64,000 nt of DNA from Fremontodendron californicum (lineage: Eukaryota > Streptophyta > Magnoliopsida > Malvales > Malvaceae): positions 5,461,001 to 5,525,000 of the forward strand of contig JAULJL010000020.1 of assembly GCA_030761205.1 (NCBI GenBank). Direction: 5' to 3'. Under the pieces are notes generated by a model. That model did no database searches, was not told the DNA's origin, and was given only the letters and a program-made list of their open reading frames with translations. A program made the position numbers and the translations under genes. Positions 50,698 to 61,640 of this stretch are shown piece by piece (position 1 is the stretch's first letter; every line of letters begins with the position of its first letter).

Positions 50698-50780
50698 AGT
50701 CAAACTTAAAAAAAAGTCAACCTCGAAAAAGTCAAACCCGAAAAAGTCAACCCTAGAAAGTCAACTACTGAAAAAGTCAA
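50698..50780 (+). promoter_or_regulatory. Array of six W-box words in LTR U3
   Basis: AGTCAA (TTGACT on the other strand, the WRKY W-box core) occurs at 50698, 50715, 50730, 50745, 50759 and 50775, with a further copy at 51034. Start-to-start spacing is 14-17 bp. The same array is in the 3' LTR (about 63481-63564) and, inverted, in the solo LTR at 18445-18535. Stress or defence control through WRKY factors is an inference. Confidence 0.7.
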
Positions 50781-52092
50781 CCCACTTTCAAAATCAAGAT
50801 TTTAAGTTCAATTGAAAAATGGAGAAAGAATTTTGATAATCCGAGGTCTACATTGAAAGATATGGACTTCGGAAGTTGGGATTTGGAGATTCAGTAGAAA
50901 AGAAACCCTAATCCGAGAAATTTGGGAAAAAGTGCTTAAACGATCAAACTGGTCGAAATTGAAGGTTCCAAATGAAAGATAAGCACTGACTACGGGTAAT
51001 GGAGAAGTCACTTGCAAGAAAAACCGAGAGAAAAGTCAATCCGGGAGAAAACCGAGAATTAGGGTTTTAGTGGATTTCGGTGAAATCGGGAAGAATCACA
51101 GAAATGGCCCGACTTGGTAAGACCAAAGCCCCCAATGGATGAGGAATGATTAAAAAGGATGGCCCAAGGCTCAGATTGAAGAAAATCTGAAAATCGGACT
51201 TGTTTTGAGCAAAACCGAGTTTCGGAGGTTAAAGGGCAAAATTGGAAAAATTTGGGAAAAATAGCAAATGGACTCCGAAAATTATGAAAAATTTGTCGAT
51301 CTCATTCTTAAATCATTTGAAGGAGATTGGTAAAAGAAAATCTTGATTCGGAGTTCGTTTGCAAAATGGCCAAATCCCGGGTTTCTTATGCAGTAATTCA
51401 AAAAGGAACATCCCGGAAAATAGCAAATGGACTCCAAAAATTCTGAAATTTTGCAAATCTCATTTTTAAATTATTTGGAAGAGATTGGCGAAAGAAAATC
51501 TTGATTCCGAGTTCGTTTGCAAAATGGCCAAATCCCGGGCCTCCTATGCAGTAATTCAAGCCGATAAATCCCGAAAAAATACCAAATGAGCTCCAAAAAT
51601 TATGAAAACTTCCAGATCACACTTTTTAATTATTTTGAAGAGATTGGTGAAGAAAAATCTTGATTTGGAGTTCGTTTAAAAAATGGTAAAAAGTAGGGGC
51701 ATAAAAGGACATTTTGGGAAGAAAAAATCCAAATAAATAGCAAACGGACTCGGATAATTTTGAAAACTTCCAGAACTCAATATTTTATTATTTTGGAAGT
51801 ATTAAAAAAAGAAAAATTGAATTTGGAGCCCGTTTGATATTTATTTTGCATCCGGGGGGCAAAATGGTCGTTTCACCCAAGCAACCGAAAAGGGCTTCTT
51901 TGGGCCTTTCAAAAATCAGAGCTGGGCTGGAAAAGAGAAGTGCTGGCCTGCTCAAGCCCAAAGGAAGGAGGAAGCTTAGGATTTTTTCAATCAAGTGATT
52001 AAAAATCAAGAGTTAAGTTAGAGATTTTCATTTTTGAGCCTAAGTCCCAATCCCACATCCCTTTGTAATGTCAAGCCAATGAGGTGCTCACC

Positions 52093-52101
52093 TTATAAAT
52101 A
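52093..52101 (+). promoter_or_regulatory. Putative TATA box of the 5' LTR
   Basis: CTTATAAATAAGG lies about 1.53 kb into the LTR, preceded by TCCCACATCC, so transcription should begin near 52125. R plus U5 would then be about 2.9 kb. Confidence 0.65.
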
Positions 52102-52194
52102 AGGGGTCTTGGCCTTTGGTTGAAATCACCCACTACCCCTTGTGAGATAGTCTATACACTTGTATTAGGATTATCCGGGTGGTGAGTCATAGTG

Positions 52195-52350
52195 TTTTTG
52201 TTGAGAGGGTTTGTAGCTTAATCCGTTCAAAAGCTACTCTGAGGGTTTATAGCTTAATCCGTTCAAAAGCTACTTGTGAGAGGGTTTGTGGCTTAATCCG
52301 TTCAAAAGCTACTCTGAGGGTTTATAGCTTAATCCGTTCAAAAGCTACTT
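52195..52350 (+). repeat. Four short tandem repeats after the LTR start site
   Basis: GCTTAATCCGTTCAAAAGCT occurs four times with alternating spacers (GAGAGGGTTTGTAG/TGG and CTGAGGGTTTATAG). The words AGCTTAATCC and CAAAAGCT let each unit fold on itself. The related solo LTR at 13680 lacks this block entirely. Confidence 0.85.
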
Positions 52351-54687
52351 GGTGAGTTTTCATTTTAAAATAATGTTTCTTGTTCTTCCTTCATTTCCTT
52401 TCTTAAGTATATTTTTCTTACATTTTGTTTTTACAATAAACTCACCATGGCCAAATGGCCTACATTATTTATTTTAAGTTGTTGTTTCGATTCATTTTAC
52501 CATATTGTTTATGCTATTTTCTTTGTTTTTGATGTTTTAAATGTTATGTTATTTCATGTTCTTGAGTTATATTTTAATTTGGTTGCTTTGTTTGTTGCCA
52601 TTTATGTCTTAGATATCATGTTTTTGCATTTTTAATTTTCTGTTTTCATGTTGTTTAAATTTGAGCATGTTTTAAAGTTAGCATATTAAGTGTTTGTGAA
52701 AATGCTTGTGTGATTCTTTGCATGATTCTTGTTTTATATCTTAGTTGAGCATGTTTTAGATTTAGCATATTAAGTGTTTGTGAAAATGCTTGTGTGATTT
52801 TTGTGTTATGACTTAGTTTTTCATGCTAGTATGCCAAGTGTTTGAGAAAATGCCATGCTTGTTGGAGCTTGAGGCCATTTGGCTACTCCATGTGTTTTGC
52901 ATTGTGTGTTGCATTTTTTGTCATGCTAGTTGTTAGGTTTTTGCATTTGCATGATATTTGGTTGGATTTTTGAATTAAGCATGCCTTGTGTTTGTGAAAA
53001 TGCCATGCATATCTTAGGTCTAGGTTGCATTTATTGCCATGCAAGTTCATGTTAGGTCTAGGCCATATTATTTATGTCATGCATTTTCCTTACCTTTAGA
53101 TTTAAATCCATGCATTTCATGCATTATGTTTGCTGCATTATTTCATGCATTTCATGTTCATGCCACTTGAATAATGACTTGAGCCAATTAATGGTTCAAG
53201 GTCATGCTCTCTTGAGCACACTTGTGGAAAATTAAGTTTGTCAAATTGATTATTCTACCTTTGTGATTTTTTTTACTTAGCCAATTTTTATCTAACTTTC
53301 AAAAAGTCCTAGCTACCGTCTTCAAGTCATTCTATGAGTTTCAAATATTTTTATTTTGGTTTTTAAATGATTTTATCAAAGACAAAAAAAAAATGTGTTG
53401 GCAAAGCAGTTTTTTTTCCACCCAAAACTCGTACATCTCCGATTTTTCTGGGAATTCATCTTTGATCAGAAAATTAAGTCGATTTTTTTCCGCGTATTTT
53501 TACATGTCCTGAGTCTCCAATAATTTTTTCATAAATTTTTGAATTTTTAAAAATAGGGTAAAAAATCGTGGATTAAAACTGGATAGTGGAGTCAGAATTG
53601 AATTTAAAGAAAAACAAAGCAGTTTTTTCTCCTCCAAAAACTCGTACATCTCTGTTTTTTCTGGGAATTCATCTTTGATCAAAAAATTAATCCAATTTTT
53701 TCTCGTATATTTTTACATGTCTTGAGTCTCCAGTATTTTTTTTAGAATTTTTGGGATTTTTAAAAATAGGGTAAAAAATCGTGGATTAAAACTGGACAGT
53801 GGAGTCAGAATTGAACTTAAAGAAAAACCAATTTTCTGTTTTGGTTAATTTACTTAGAGTGGGCTGATTAGGAGGGTTAGCTACTGACTTAGGGTAATTT
53901 CTAAGCCTTTTTAACTCTAAAAATGATTTTTCAAGTCCCGGGTTAAGGAGAGTCAAGTCCGGATTTTTTTAAACTTAGGAAATTAGAGCCATTTAAAAAT
54001 TTTTAGCCCAGTTTTTATTTTTAATTCAAGCTTTTCAAAATTGTTTTCAAACAATCACAAAGTATTTTGGTTTTAGAATATTTAATTTGACATATTTTCC
54101 TAAGGTAGTCGGATATCTTTTTAGATATATGGATTTCCTTAATTAAAGGAAAAAATACATCTCATGCATTGCATTTTTATATTCATGCATTTTATATAAT
54201 ATGTGATTCTTGCCATAATAATTTCTATATGTCATGACATTTAGGTTGCATTATATTATTTAGATTTTGCTATGTCATTTTATTTATGTCATGCCTATAC
54301 ATATTCATTTCTTTTAAATGTTTTCAAAAAAGATAATGATTTTCAATAAAAATAAAGATATTCCCGAGTTAAAATAATTCATGAGTTCTCTACCGGGTTT
54401 GCTGGAGGGAATATCATCAATTATTATTAATAAATGAATATCTTTCTTTCAAAAAAAGAGAATGATTCGGAAAGTTTTCCAAAACTAATAAAAATTTCTA
54501 TATTTTGCCACGTTTGTTGGGGAATATAGGAAAATTTTGAATTTATAAATTCCGGATCATTTTCAATAAAAAAAATGGAATTATTTTTCTTTAAATTGGG
54601 AATTAATTTGAAATACTAAATTTAAAACCAACTTTTACCGAGACTTGAGATAACACACGATTAATAAGGTACCGATTTATACGGGCG

Positions 54688-54874
54688 TTGTGGGGGTGCT
54701 AATCCTTCCCCGCACGTAACCGACTCCCGAACCCGCTTCTTTGATTTCTCTGGTTTAAAACGCAGACTTGAAATTGGTTTTTAAAATGTTTTAATTAATT
54801 TTTAAAATATTTTATAAAACCGGTTTTAATAGGTGGCCGATCACACCTAGCTAAAAAGATTGGTGGCGACTCCA
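54688..54874 (+). other. Structured U5 block: GC stem-loop plus PBS-like motif
   Basis: A stem GTGGGG (54690-54695) with CCCCGC (54708-54713) encloses a conserved GTGCTAATCCTT loop. About 110 bp further come AGGTGGCCGATCACACCTAG and then TGGCGACTCCA (54864-54874), identical to the first 11 bases of the primer binding site at 55020. The block recurs at equivalent places in the LTRs at 2871, 13680, 42040 (diverged) and 36960 (decayed). Confidence 0.75.
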
Positions 54875-55019
54875 TGTCTTTTAAGGTTATTTTCAAAACC
54901 TTCATTTTTTTTAGAGGAATTAAGTCGACTTTTCATCGGTTTTTTTTAATGTCACGCCTAACGAATAATAAAGTCTTGCGATGAGACTCGTCGTTATTAT
55001 TTTTTAGGTTGCGACAGCT

Positions 55020-55038
55020 TGGCGACTCCACTGGGGAC
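55020..55038 (+). other. Primer binding site, tRNA-Arg type
   Basis: TGGCGACTCCACTGGGGAC begins three bases after the LTR end. It is complementary to a tRNA 3' end finishing in CCA. This is the tRNA-Arg-type site described for Ogre/TAT-lineage elements. Confidence 0.88.
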
Positions 55039-57248
55039 ATATTAGAGAGTCAGGCCTAGAATTAGTCGTGTATTATCAAAGTCTCGGTTTTTGTTGGTTT
55101 AATTGGTATTTGATTTTAATTCCCACATTTTTTTAATAAGGAGAATTTTGAAAATAATAAATTGTTTTTAAATATGTTCATACTCATGTGCATGCATTTT
55201 ATTTTTGTTCTCTAGTTATTTAAGGTTGTATATTATAATTGCTTGTTGGTTAATGCGTTACACTATTCTTGAATGTTTTAATTGCTAAGGCATTTAGAAT
55301 AAGGTTTGTAGAATAGGTGGTGAAAGGTTTATTATTCCTCCACACACACTACACGTGCATTTGCATAACATGAATCCTATACCCGGGTTCCGTCCTTTTA
55401 AGTGGGAGTAAAGTAACTACGCCTTCGTGATTGATCCTCCGTATGGGCTAGTGAAACACTTTCGGAGTATAAAGTACCTAATGCCTTCGTGATGATCCTC
55501 CGCATGGGCATAGGAAAATATACTCTAACGAATTGAACCCGCTTTTATCGGGGTGCCTTACTAGCCTTCACCGGCGACAGTGAGGAACAATTCGGAGCCT
55601 TAGAACCGATTCACCCTCATATAGTGAACCTAGGCGAAGCCATCTCGAATTTCCGTTAGATATACCAAAAATAGGAACACATGGAGGGACATTTCTAAAC
55701 TTTTTGTTACCTGTTTTACACTCCGAATAAGTGTGGTAGATCGGGCAACGATGTACGTACATCGCCTGTAATAAATGTAATACTCCGCCTCGAAGGCATC
55801 GTGATGCCTAAATAAGCAGATATTGTTGGGGCAGATGTTCATTAGCTGTTTTTAAAAAAAAAAAAAATCTTTTTTCAAGCATTTTGCATGTTGCACATTT
55901 CATGCATGTGTGAATAGAGCATGTACATTTTTGGTTGTGTTATTGATCTCATTCTTTGCAATAAACAGTTGGTAATTTCATTTGATGATTTCATAAAAAC
56001 GGTAGTGTCACATGAACATTTGCATATGGTACCATAGTGGGATCCACCCTGAAATTCTTTTGAAAATAATGTGATTGGTTTTTCATAAATAAAAAAAAAA
56101 ACACAAAAAAAAGCATGTAAAAAAAAAATCATAAATTTGGAGGCAATCTTGCATAATGAGATTTTTTTTTAGGTCCCACCAATTTCGTGTAATCATTGAT
56201 TTCTTTGTATATACCTTTGTGTTAATTCATTTATTTTTTGCATGTATCATTTTGACATCATGTTATAGTTATAGCATGCATGGTCATTTATTGTAAGATA
56301 CGTTTATGACATGCATGGTCATTATTTGTATATACTTATGTATCAATTTATTCTTTCTTTACATGCATCATGTTGGCATCAAGTTGCATTCATAGTCAGC
56401 ATGATTTTTCTGTATATATCCATATATCAGTTTATTCTTTCTTTACATGCATCATGTTGGCATCAGGTTGCATTCATGGCATACGTAGTCATCATGATAT
56501 GCTCATGCATTAATTTGTCATATTGGCATCAAGTTGCATTCATGACATACAAGGTCAGCATGATTTTCTTTGTATATACTCTGTGTCAATCATTTATTCT
56601 TCACATGCATCATAATTGACATTGTGTGGCATTGATAGTGTATATGATCATTCATTGAGAAATGCATTTAGAACATACATGGTCATTCATTGTATATATC
56701 CATGCATTAATTTGCTTATTTTTTACATGCATCATGTTGGCATCAGGGTGCATTCATGGCATACACAGTCATCATGATATGCTCATGCATTAATTTGTCA
56801 TATTGGCATCAGGTCGCATTCATGACACACATGGTTAGCATGATTTTTTTTGTATATACTCTATATCAATCATTCATTGTTTGCATGTATCATAATTGAC
56901 ACCGTGTTGCATTCATAGGATATATGATCATTCATTGGGAAATATGCTAAAATGCACATGATCAGTCATTGCATATATCCATGTGTTGATTTGTTTATTC
57001 TTTGTTTGCAACATGTTGGCATTGTGATTGCATTTATTACATATATGGTCAGCATGTTTCCATTGTACATATCCATACATCATATTGTTTAGGCTTCACA
57101 TGCATCAAATTGCATTCATGGCTCATTCATCATGACATACATTTGGGGGAAATAAAATAGAAGTTGGCTTGGCTTTAGGAGTCTTTGAAAGAATTTCCAT
57201 TTCAAATCAGAAGAAGTACTGAGTACACTTTTAATACAGGCTGGTGCT
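55039..57248 (+). other. Retrotransposon leader between PBS and gag
   Basis: About 2.2 kb without a credible ORF. A GC-richer stretch (55375-55800) contains paired phrases ACGCCTTCGTGATTGATCCTCC and ATGCCTTCGTGATGATCCTC and could fold; a packaging role is only a guess. From about 56220 to 57130, degenerate repeats of CATGTTGGCATCAAGTTGCATTCATG-like phrases, with ATGCAT-rich linkers, recur at irregular intervals. Confidence 0.6.
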
Positions 57249-58664
57249 ATGGAGGATGAACAAGTTGCCCGAATGGAAAAAATGGAAAGGGAACAGAGAG
57301 AATTGCGAGAACAGCTAGCAAAATCTCAAGCAGAATCTAAGGATCAGATGACTAAACTGATGGAGCTAATGTCTGCTGTAATCAAGGGAAAAGGATACAT
57401 CGAAAACTTTGTCGCCGAAGAAGGGTTAGAGGTACAAAAGGGCCAAGATGAGGTCGCAATAAGTGATGCCCAGAACATTGTTAACCCCGTCAATATCCTA
57501 AACTCAGATGATCCAGCTGAACAGGCAAAGTTGAAAAGGGTTGCAGTAAATGAGGTTGAGTTGGCAGATTCTCAAGGGAAATATCAGTTGTTAGATGAAA
57601 GGCTCCGGGCAATAGAAAGAACAGATGTATTCGGGAGTGTGGAGGCGAAAGAACGATGCTTGGTCCTCGATTTAGTCATTCCTCCTAAGTTCAAGATCCC
57701 TGACTTTGTGAAATATGACGGGACGACCGATCCATCAGCCCACATCACTATGTTCTGCCGAAAGATGACAAGTCAGATAGATAATGATAAGCTTTTAATT
57801 CACTGCTTTCAGGATAGCCTCAGCGGGTCCGCAATTAGGTGGTATAGTCAGTTGAGCAAGGATCAGATTCGCTCTTGGAATGATTTGGCTGGGGCTTTTC
57901 TAAACCAGTACAAGCATATGACCGACAGGACACTTGATCGTCTCACTTTCAAAAATATGGAGAAAAAAGCTACTGAGAGCTTCAAAGAATATGCACAATG
58001 GTGGATGAGCCTGGCTGCCCAAGTACAACCGCCCTTGACACAAAAGGAAATCACTATCCTTTTTGTGAATACACTGCAGGCCCCGTACTATGACAGACTC
58101 GTCGGCAATGCTTCGAAGAATTTTGCGGACATGGTAATTTCAGGGGAGATGATTGAGAATGCTATCAAGAATGGGAAACTTGAAAGAGAAGGAACATCCA
58201 ATACCGAGAGAAATAAGGCACCAAGAAAGAAAGAGGAAGATGTCCAAACTATGGAAGATTTCATCCCATATTCCCAATTTCCCTCATACCAATCATGTTA
58301 CCCTACTGAGGTATCTCCAAGCCTTTATCCTTACCTACCTACCCAAACACCTAATCATATACCAGCCCTTGCAACAAGGCCTACTTCTAGAAAACGACTG
58401 CGAGAAAATCAAGAAAGAATTCCAATCCCCATCCCTGACTTACTGCCATTACTAATAAAGAATCAGTACCTTACCCCGGTACCTTTGAAAATAGCTCCGA
58501 ATCCATCAGCAAGGAGTTATGACCCTGACAGCAAGTGTGATTATCACCTAGGGGTAGTTGGGCATTCAACTGAAAAATGCAGACAACTGAAGGAAAGGAT
58601 TGAAAGTCTTATCCGTGATGGTATTTTGACACCGGAGCTTATCGATCAATGGAAGGCCACTTAG
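57249..58664 (+). CDS. gag: Retrotransposon Gag polyprotein, 471 aa, intact
   Basis: An uninterrupted reading frame from ATG to TAG. Residues 1-42 (ERMEKMEREQ-like heptads) predict a coiled coil. The retrotransposon Gag domain follows at about 150-290, marked by FKIPDFVKYDGTTDPSAHI, then LSGSAIRWYSQL and SWNDLAGAFLNQYKHM. Residues 320-420 are basic then proline-rich, with a cluster RPTSRKRLR that could bind nucleic acid or direct nuclear import. Near the C-terminus, C430-H433-H439-C444 within CDYHLGVVGHSTEKC is the variant zinc knuckle usual in TAT-lineage Gag proteins, in place of the CCHC form. The product should form the particle that packages the element RNA. The stop follows soon after the zinc knuckle, with no protease fused downstream. 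An intact gag beside missing pol suggests the protein may still be used, with pol supplied by a related element. Confidence 0.93.
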   Translation: MEDEQVARMEKMEREQRELREQLAKSQAESKDQMTKLMELMSAVIKGKGYIENFVAEEGLEVQKGQDEVAISDAQNIVNPVNILNSDDPAEQAKLKRVAVNEVELADSQGKYQLLDERLRAIERTDVFGSVEAKERCLVLDLVIPPKFKIPDFVKYDGTTDPSAHITMFCRKMTSQIDNDKLLIHCFQDSLSGSAIRWYSQLSKDQIRSWNDLAGAFLNQYKHMTDRTLDRLTFKNMEKKATESFKEYAQWWMSLAAQVQPPLTQKEITILFVNTLQAPYYDRLVGNASKNFADMVISGEMIENAIKNGKLEREGTSNTERNKAPRKKEEDVQTMEDFIPYSQFPSYQSCYPTEVSPSLYPYLPTQTPNHIPALATRPTSRKRLRENQERIPIPIPDLLPLLIKNQYLTPVPLKIAPNPSARSYDPDSKCDYHLGVVGHSTEKCRQLKERIESLIRDGILTPELIDQWKAT

Positions 58665-61640
58665 CCCTAAATCAATTTCTTTCAGGGTTTTAGGGGAAGA
58701 ATTACTACCTTTGAAGGATGTCAATAGGAGCATTTTTGACGCATGTAGTTTTATACACTGTGATGATGAAAGCACTTGTCTCATGTTAACATCTACATGA
58801 ATTAAATGAATTTTAAATGCTTTGTGTTTGTTGTGTTTTAAATAAACGTGAATTTACAAAAACAAGCATTAAGGAAGTTTTAATAATGGATAGTCTCAAG
58901 AAGATTGATGATTAGTGTTAGAAATGACCCAACACCATCCCCCTCTTTTTTGGGCTTCTCTATACCTAAACCTTGAATCAATAACACTTGAAAGACCTAA
59001 TGCTTCAAGGAAAAATGAATGAAAAAAGAGAAGCATTGTCATTGCAAAATAAGCAAGGATGTAAATCCTAGTCTAGGCTATGAACAAAGGAACGAACTTT
59101 TTGAAAATTTTCGAATTCCTTGAAATTCAAACAAATGAGACATTCTTTCAAGAGTCTAGATTTTGATAATTTGGTGTGTGTCAAGATTGTGTTAAAACCA
59201 TTCATGACCTTTCCCAATAACCACAAAACACTAATTGCCCAAACATCACTTCATGATTGACATCATGGGGCACAATGATTAAACTAGATTATCCCTTGTC
59301 CCAGAGAAAACCTGTTTTTGGGTCGTATTTTCCTTGTCTCTTCAAAGAACTCAGATTGGAAACTCAGCATTTTCAAAACAGACCTAGACTTGCCATGTTC
59401 CTCGTTGATACAAATTCGCATGGATAATCAAATTGGGGCATCATATGTGGAAATGATGGATACATAGTGAAGAAGGATGGGCTAATGCATGAATCATTGG
59501 GGGCATGCGACGAAAAAAACAAAAAAAAAAGAAAAAAAAGAAAAAGAAAAATCATGATATCATGCATATGAGAATTCGGATGATTCCAAAGTGCAAAATA
59601 AAATTCTGAATATCTATTTCCCCTGAGGATTGGCTTTCAATGAGAATATTTGGGCTTGATATGATGAATGGCCATCTTTCATATCCCTTTCACAAGAAAA
59701 AAATTATTATCCATAGTCACCCCTTTTGAGCCAAAAGAATTCTTAATTCTTTGAACCCTGATCAAGGATTACCCTCTACACTGGGGGGCAAATGCGAGGA
59801 AAGATCTTTTCAAAGATCATTGAGAAATGAGTGACAGCTCAGGGACAGACACAAAGCAAATGGAGCCCCAAATAAATACGGGCGCACTCTGTCAAAGAAA
59901 AAAGAAGAGGAAAAGATGACGAAATGAAAGCCAAGAAAAACAAACAAAAAACACAATAAAAAAATGTGTGTGAAAGACATGGCAAAATGAAAGCCAAAAG
60001 CAAGGAAGAAAAAAAAGCAAAGTCAAAAGGAATAAAAAGACCAAAAGGGACATGCTTCAAAGAAAATCCTCTTCAAGAAAGGATCCTTGATCTGATTACC
60101 CTCAAACACATATTTTGGGCCTATTTATCCTTTCTTTCTGAACCCTGAGCCATGGCCTACATTACATGCTTTAAAAGTCCATTTTGATCAAGCATGAATG
60201 TTTAATTTGAAGGGTTTTCCTCAGATTTTATCCCATCTCATCAAATTCTCATTTCACTAAGGAAGAATTTAGAATTCTCAAGTAAAAAAAAAAAATTGAA
60301 AAGAATGGGACTCTAGGGCGAAAACCCAAAAAAACGGGCGGTCTAGAGTAGAATGGGAATTTTCGATGCCATCGATGATAGTGCCGATACCCCAAAAGAA
60401 AAGATCTTATTAAAGGAGTGGTCATCGAGGAACATCTAGGAATTCCTGAACCCCCCAAATTGTCAGTTCTCATTCAGAGGATTGTCTTCAAAAACTGAAA
60501 CTTTTGTTCCCAAGATTAAACTTTCTGGTTTAAACATCTCAGCCAATCTTGGCGCTTGTCAAAATGCCTTGATACGGAAACAAAAAAGAATGTTGAATTT
60601 GCTGGGTTCTCAATGAATTCATGATTTATAAAACATGTTCCATTTGTGAGCCTAGAAGGGATATACATTTTTGTCATGAAGTTTTCCTGGAAAAGCCAGA
60701 ATCTTGTTATACCAAGCCTTGCCAATCCCAGTTGAAAAAACCCAGATTGATACTTAGAGAAATTTCTAACAATGATCATCAGTCTTCAAAATATTTGTAC
60801 ATCACACATTGTGGGGATAATATTTTTCGTTCAGAAGTTTTCAAAATGAGAAAACATATAAAGATATTTTTGAAATACCCATTCTGATGTTGACATGAGA
60901 CAAGGATTTTTCTAACTCAAAGGTGTAGAACTGCCAGAATAGGTCCTGACTTCCAGATATGAGAAGAAGAAATCGAACCCAGTGCAGATCTCTGTTGATG
61001 AAAGTTTGAAAACTGTTGGGGCAAAGAGAATAGCCAAAATGAATTGAAGATATACTCTGATTTGAAGAGGAAAAATGAATTTGAAAGGCTAAGCAAAGTC
61101 TAGAAAAACAACCGGGGGCATTTGCATCACTCATGAGCACTCATCTCTTTATCGAGCTTTTGCATCTGCACAGTGTCAGCAAGCATTTGCATCATTCATG
61201 GGTATTTGCATTGGCACTATTCCATAAGCATCTGCATTTTACCTTTACATTTACAATTCTTCATGGAATTCGTATTTGTGTCATCTCAAACAATTGCATC
61301 ATTTCTAGAATCATTGCATTTTCGTTAATGTGTGGTAATTGTAGTTACACCATTCATAAACCAGTTACATGAACACAATTAGTAGGGGCATCTGCATCAT
61401 GAAACATGGGCATCAATCCAAGTCATTTACATTTGCATTAAAGACATTTGCACCAGTTTAAGTCATTTCGTATCTTATTCAACATATGCATTTGCATCAA
61501 AAAGCATTCGCATCTTCTCAAAATCTTTAGGTTAATTTTCAACAATTCTTCAGCACCATTTTTAAGACCTCCGGGCATAATTCATAGGTAAGACCTCCGG
61601 GCAACATCTTTAAGACCTCCGGGCATAACTTTTTTCAGGG
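58665..61640 (+). other. Non-coding spacer of the retrotransposon
   Basis: About 3 kb where pol would be expected. Frames are broken and none shows protease, reverse transcriptase or integrase motifs. Purine-rich runs lie at 59510-59550 and 59880-60030. A CATTTGCAT-rich stretch spans 61120-61510. The first AAGACCTCCGGGCA units, not yet in the regular array, appear from about 61563. Confidence 0.7.

Larger units (their letters stand above)
50564..55016 (+). repeat. 5' LTR (4453 bp)
   Basis: Begins TGTAGACACC, ends GGTTGCGACA, directly followed by the primer site. The U3 part holds six phased AGTCAA words (50698-50780), degenerate ~155-bp repeats (about 51250-51780), and a TATA box near 52093. 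Downstream lie four short repeats (52195-52350), two copies of the 213-bp unit (about 53410-53830), and the structured U5 block (54688-54874). Confidence 0.95.

Noticed and set aside
58665..61640. Remnants of pol (protease, reverse transcriptase, integrase)
   Set aside because: Open frames are short and I see none of the expected motifs; the interval looks non-coding rather than decayed pol, though a profile search would be the decisive test.
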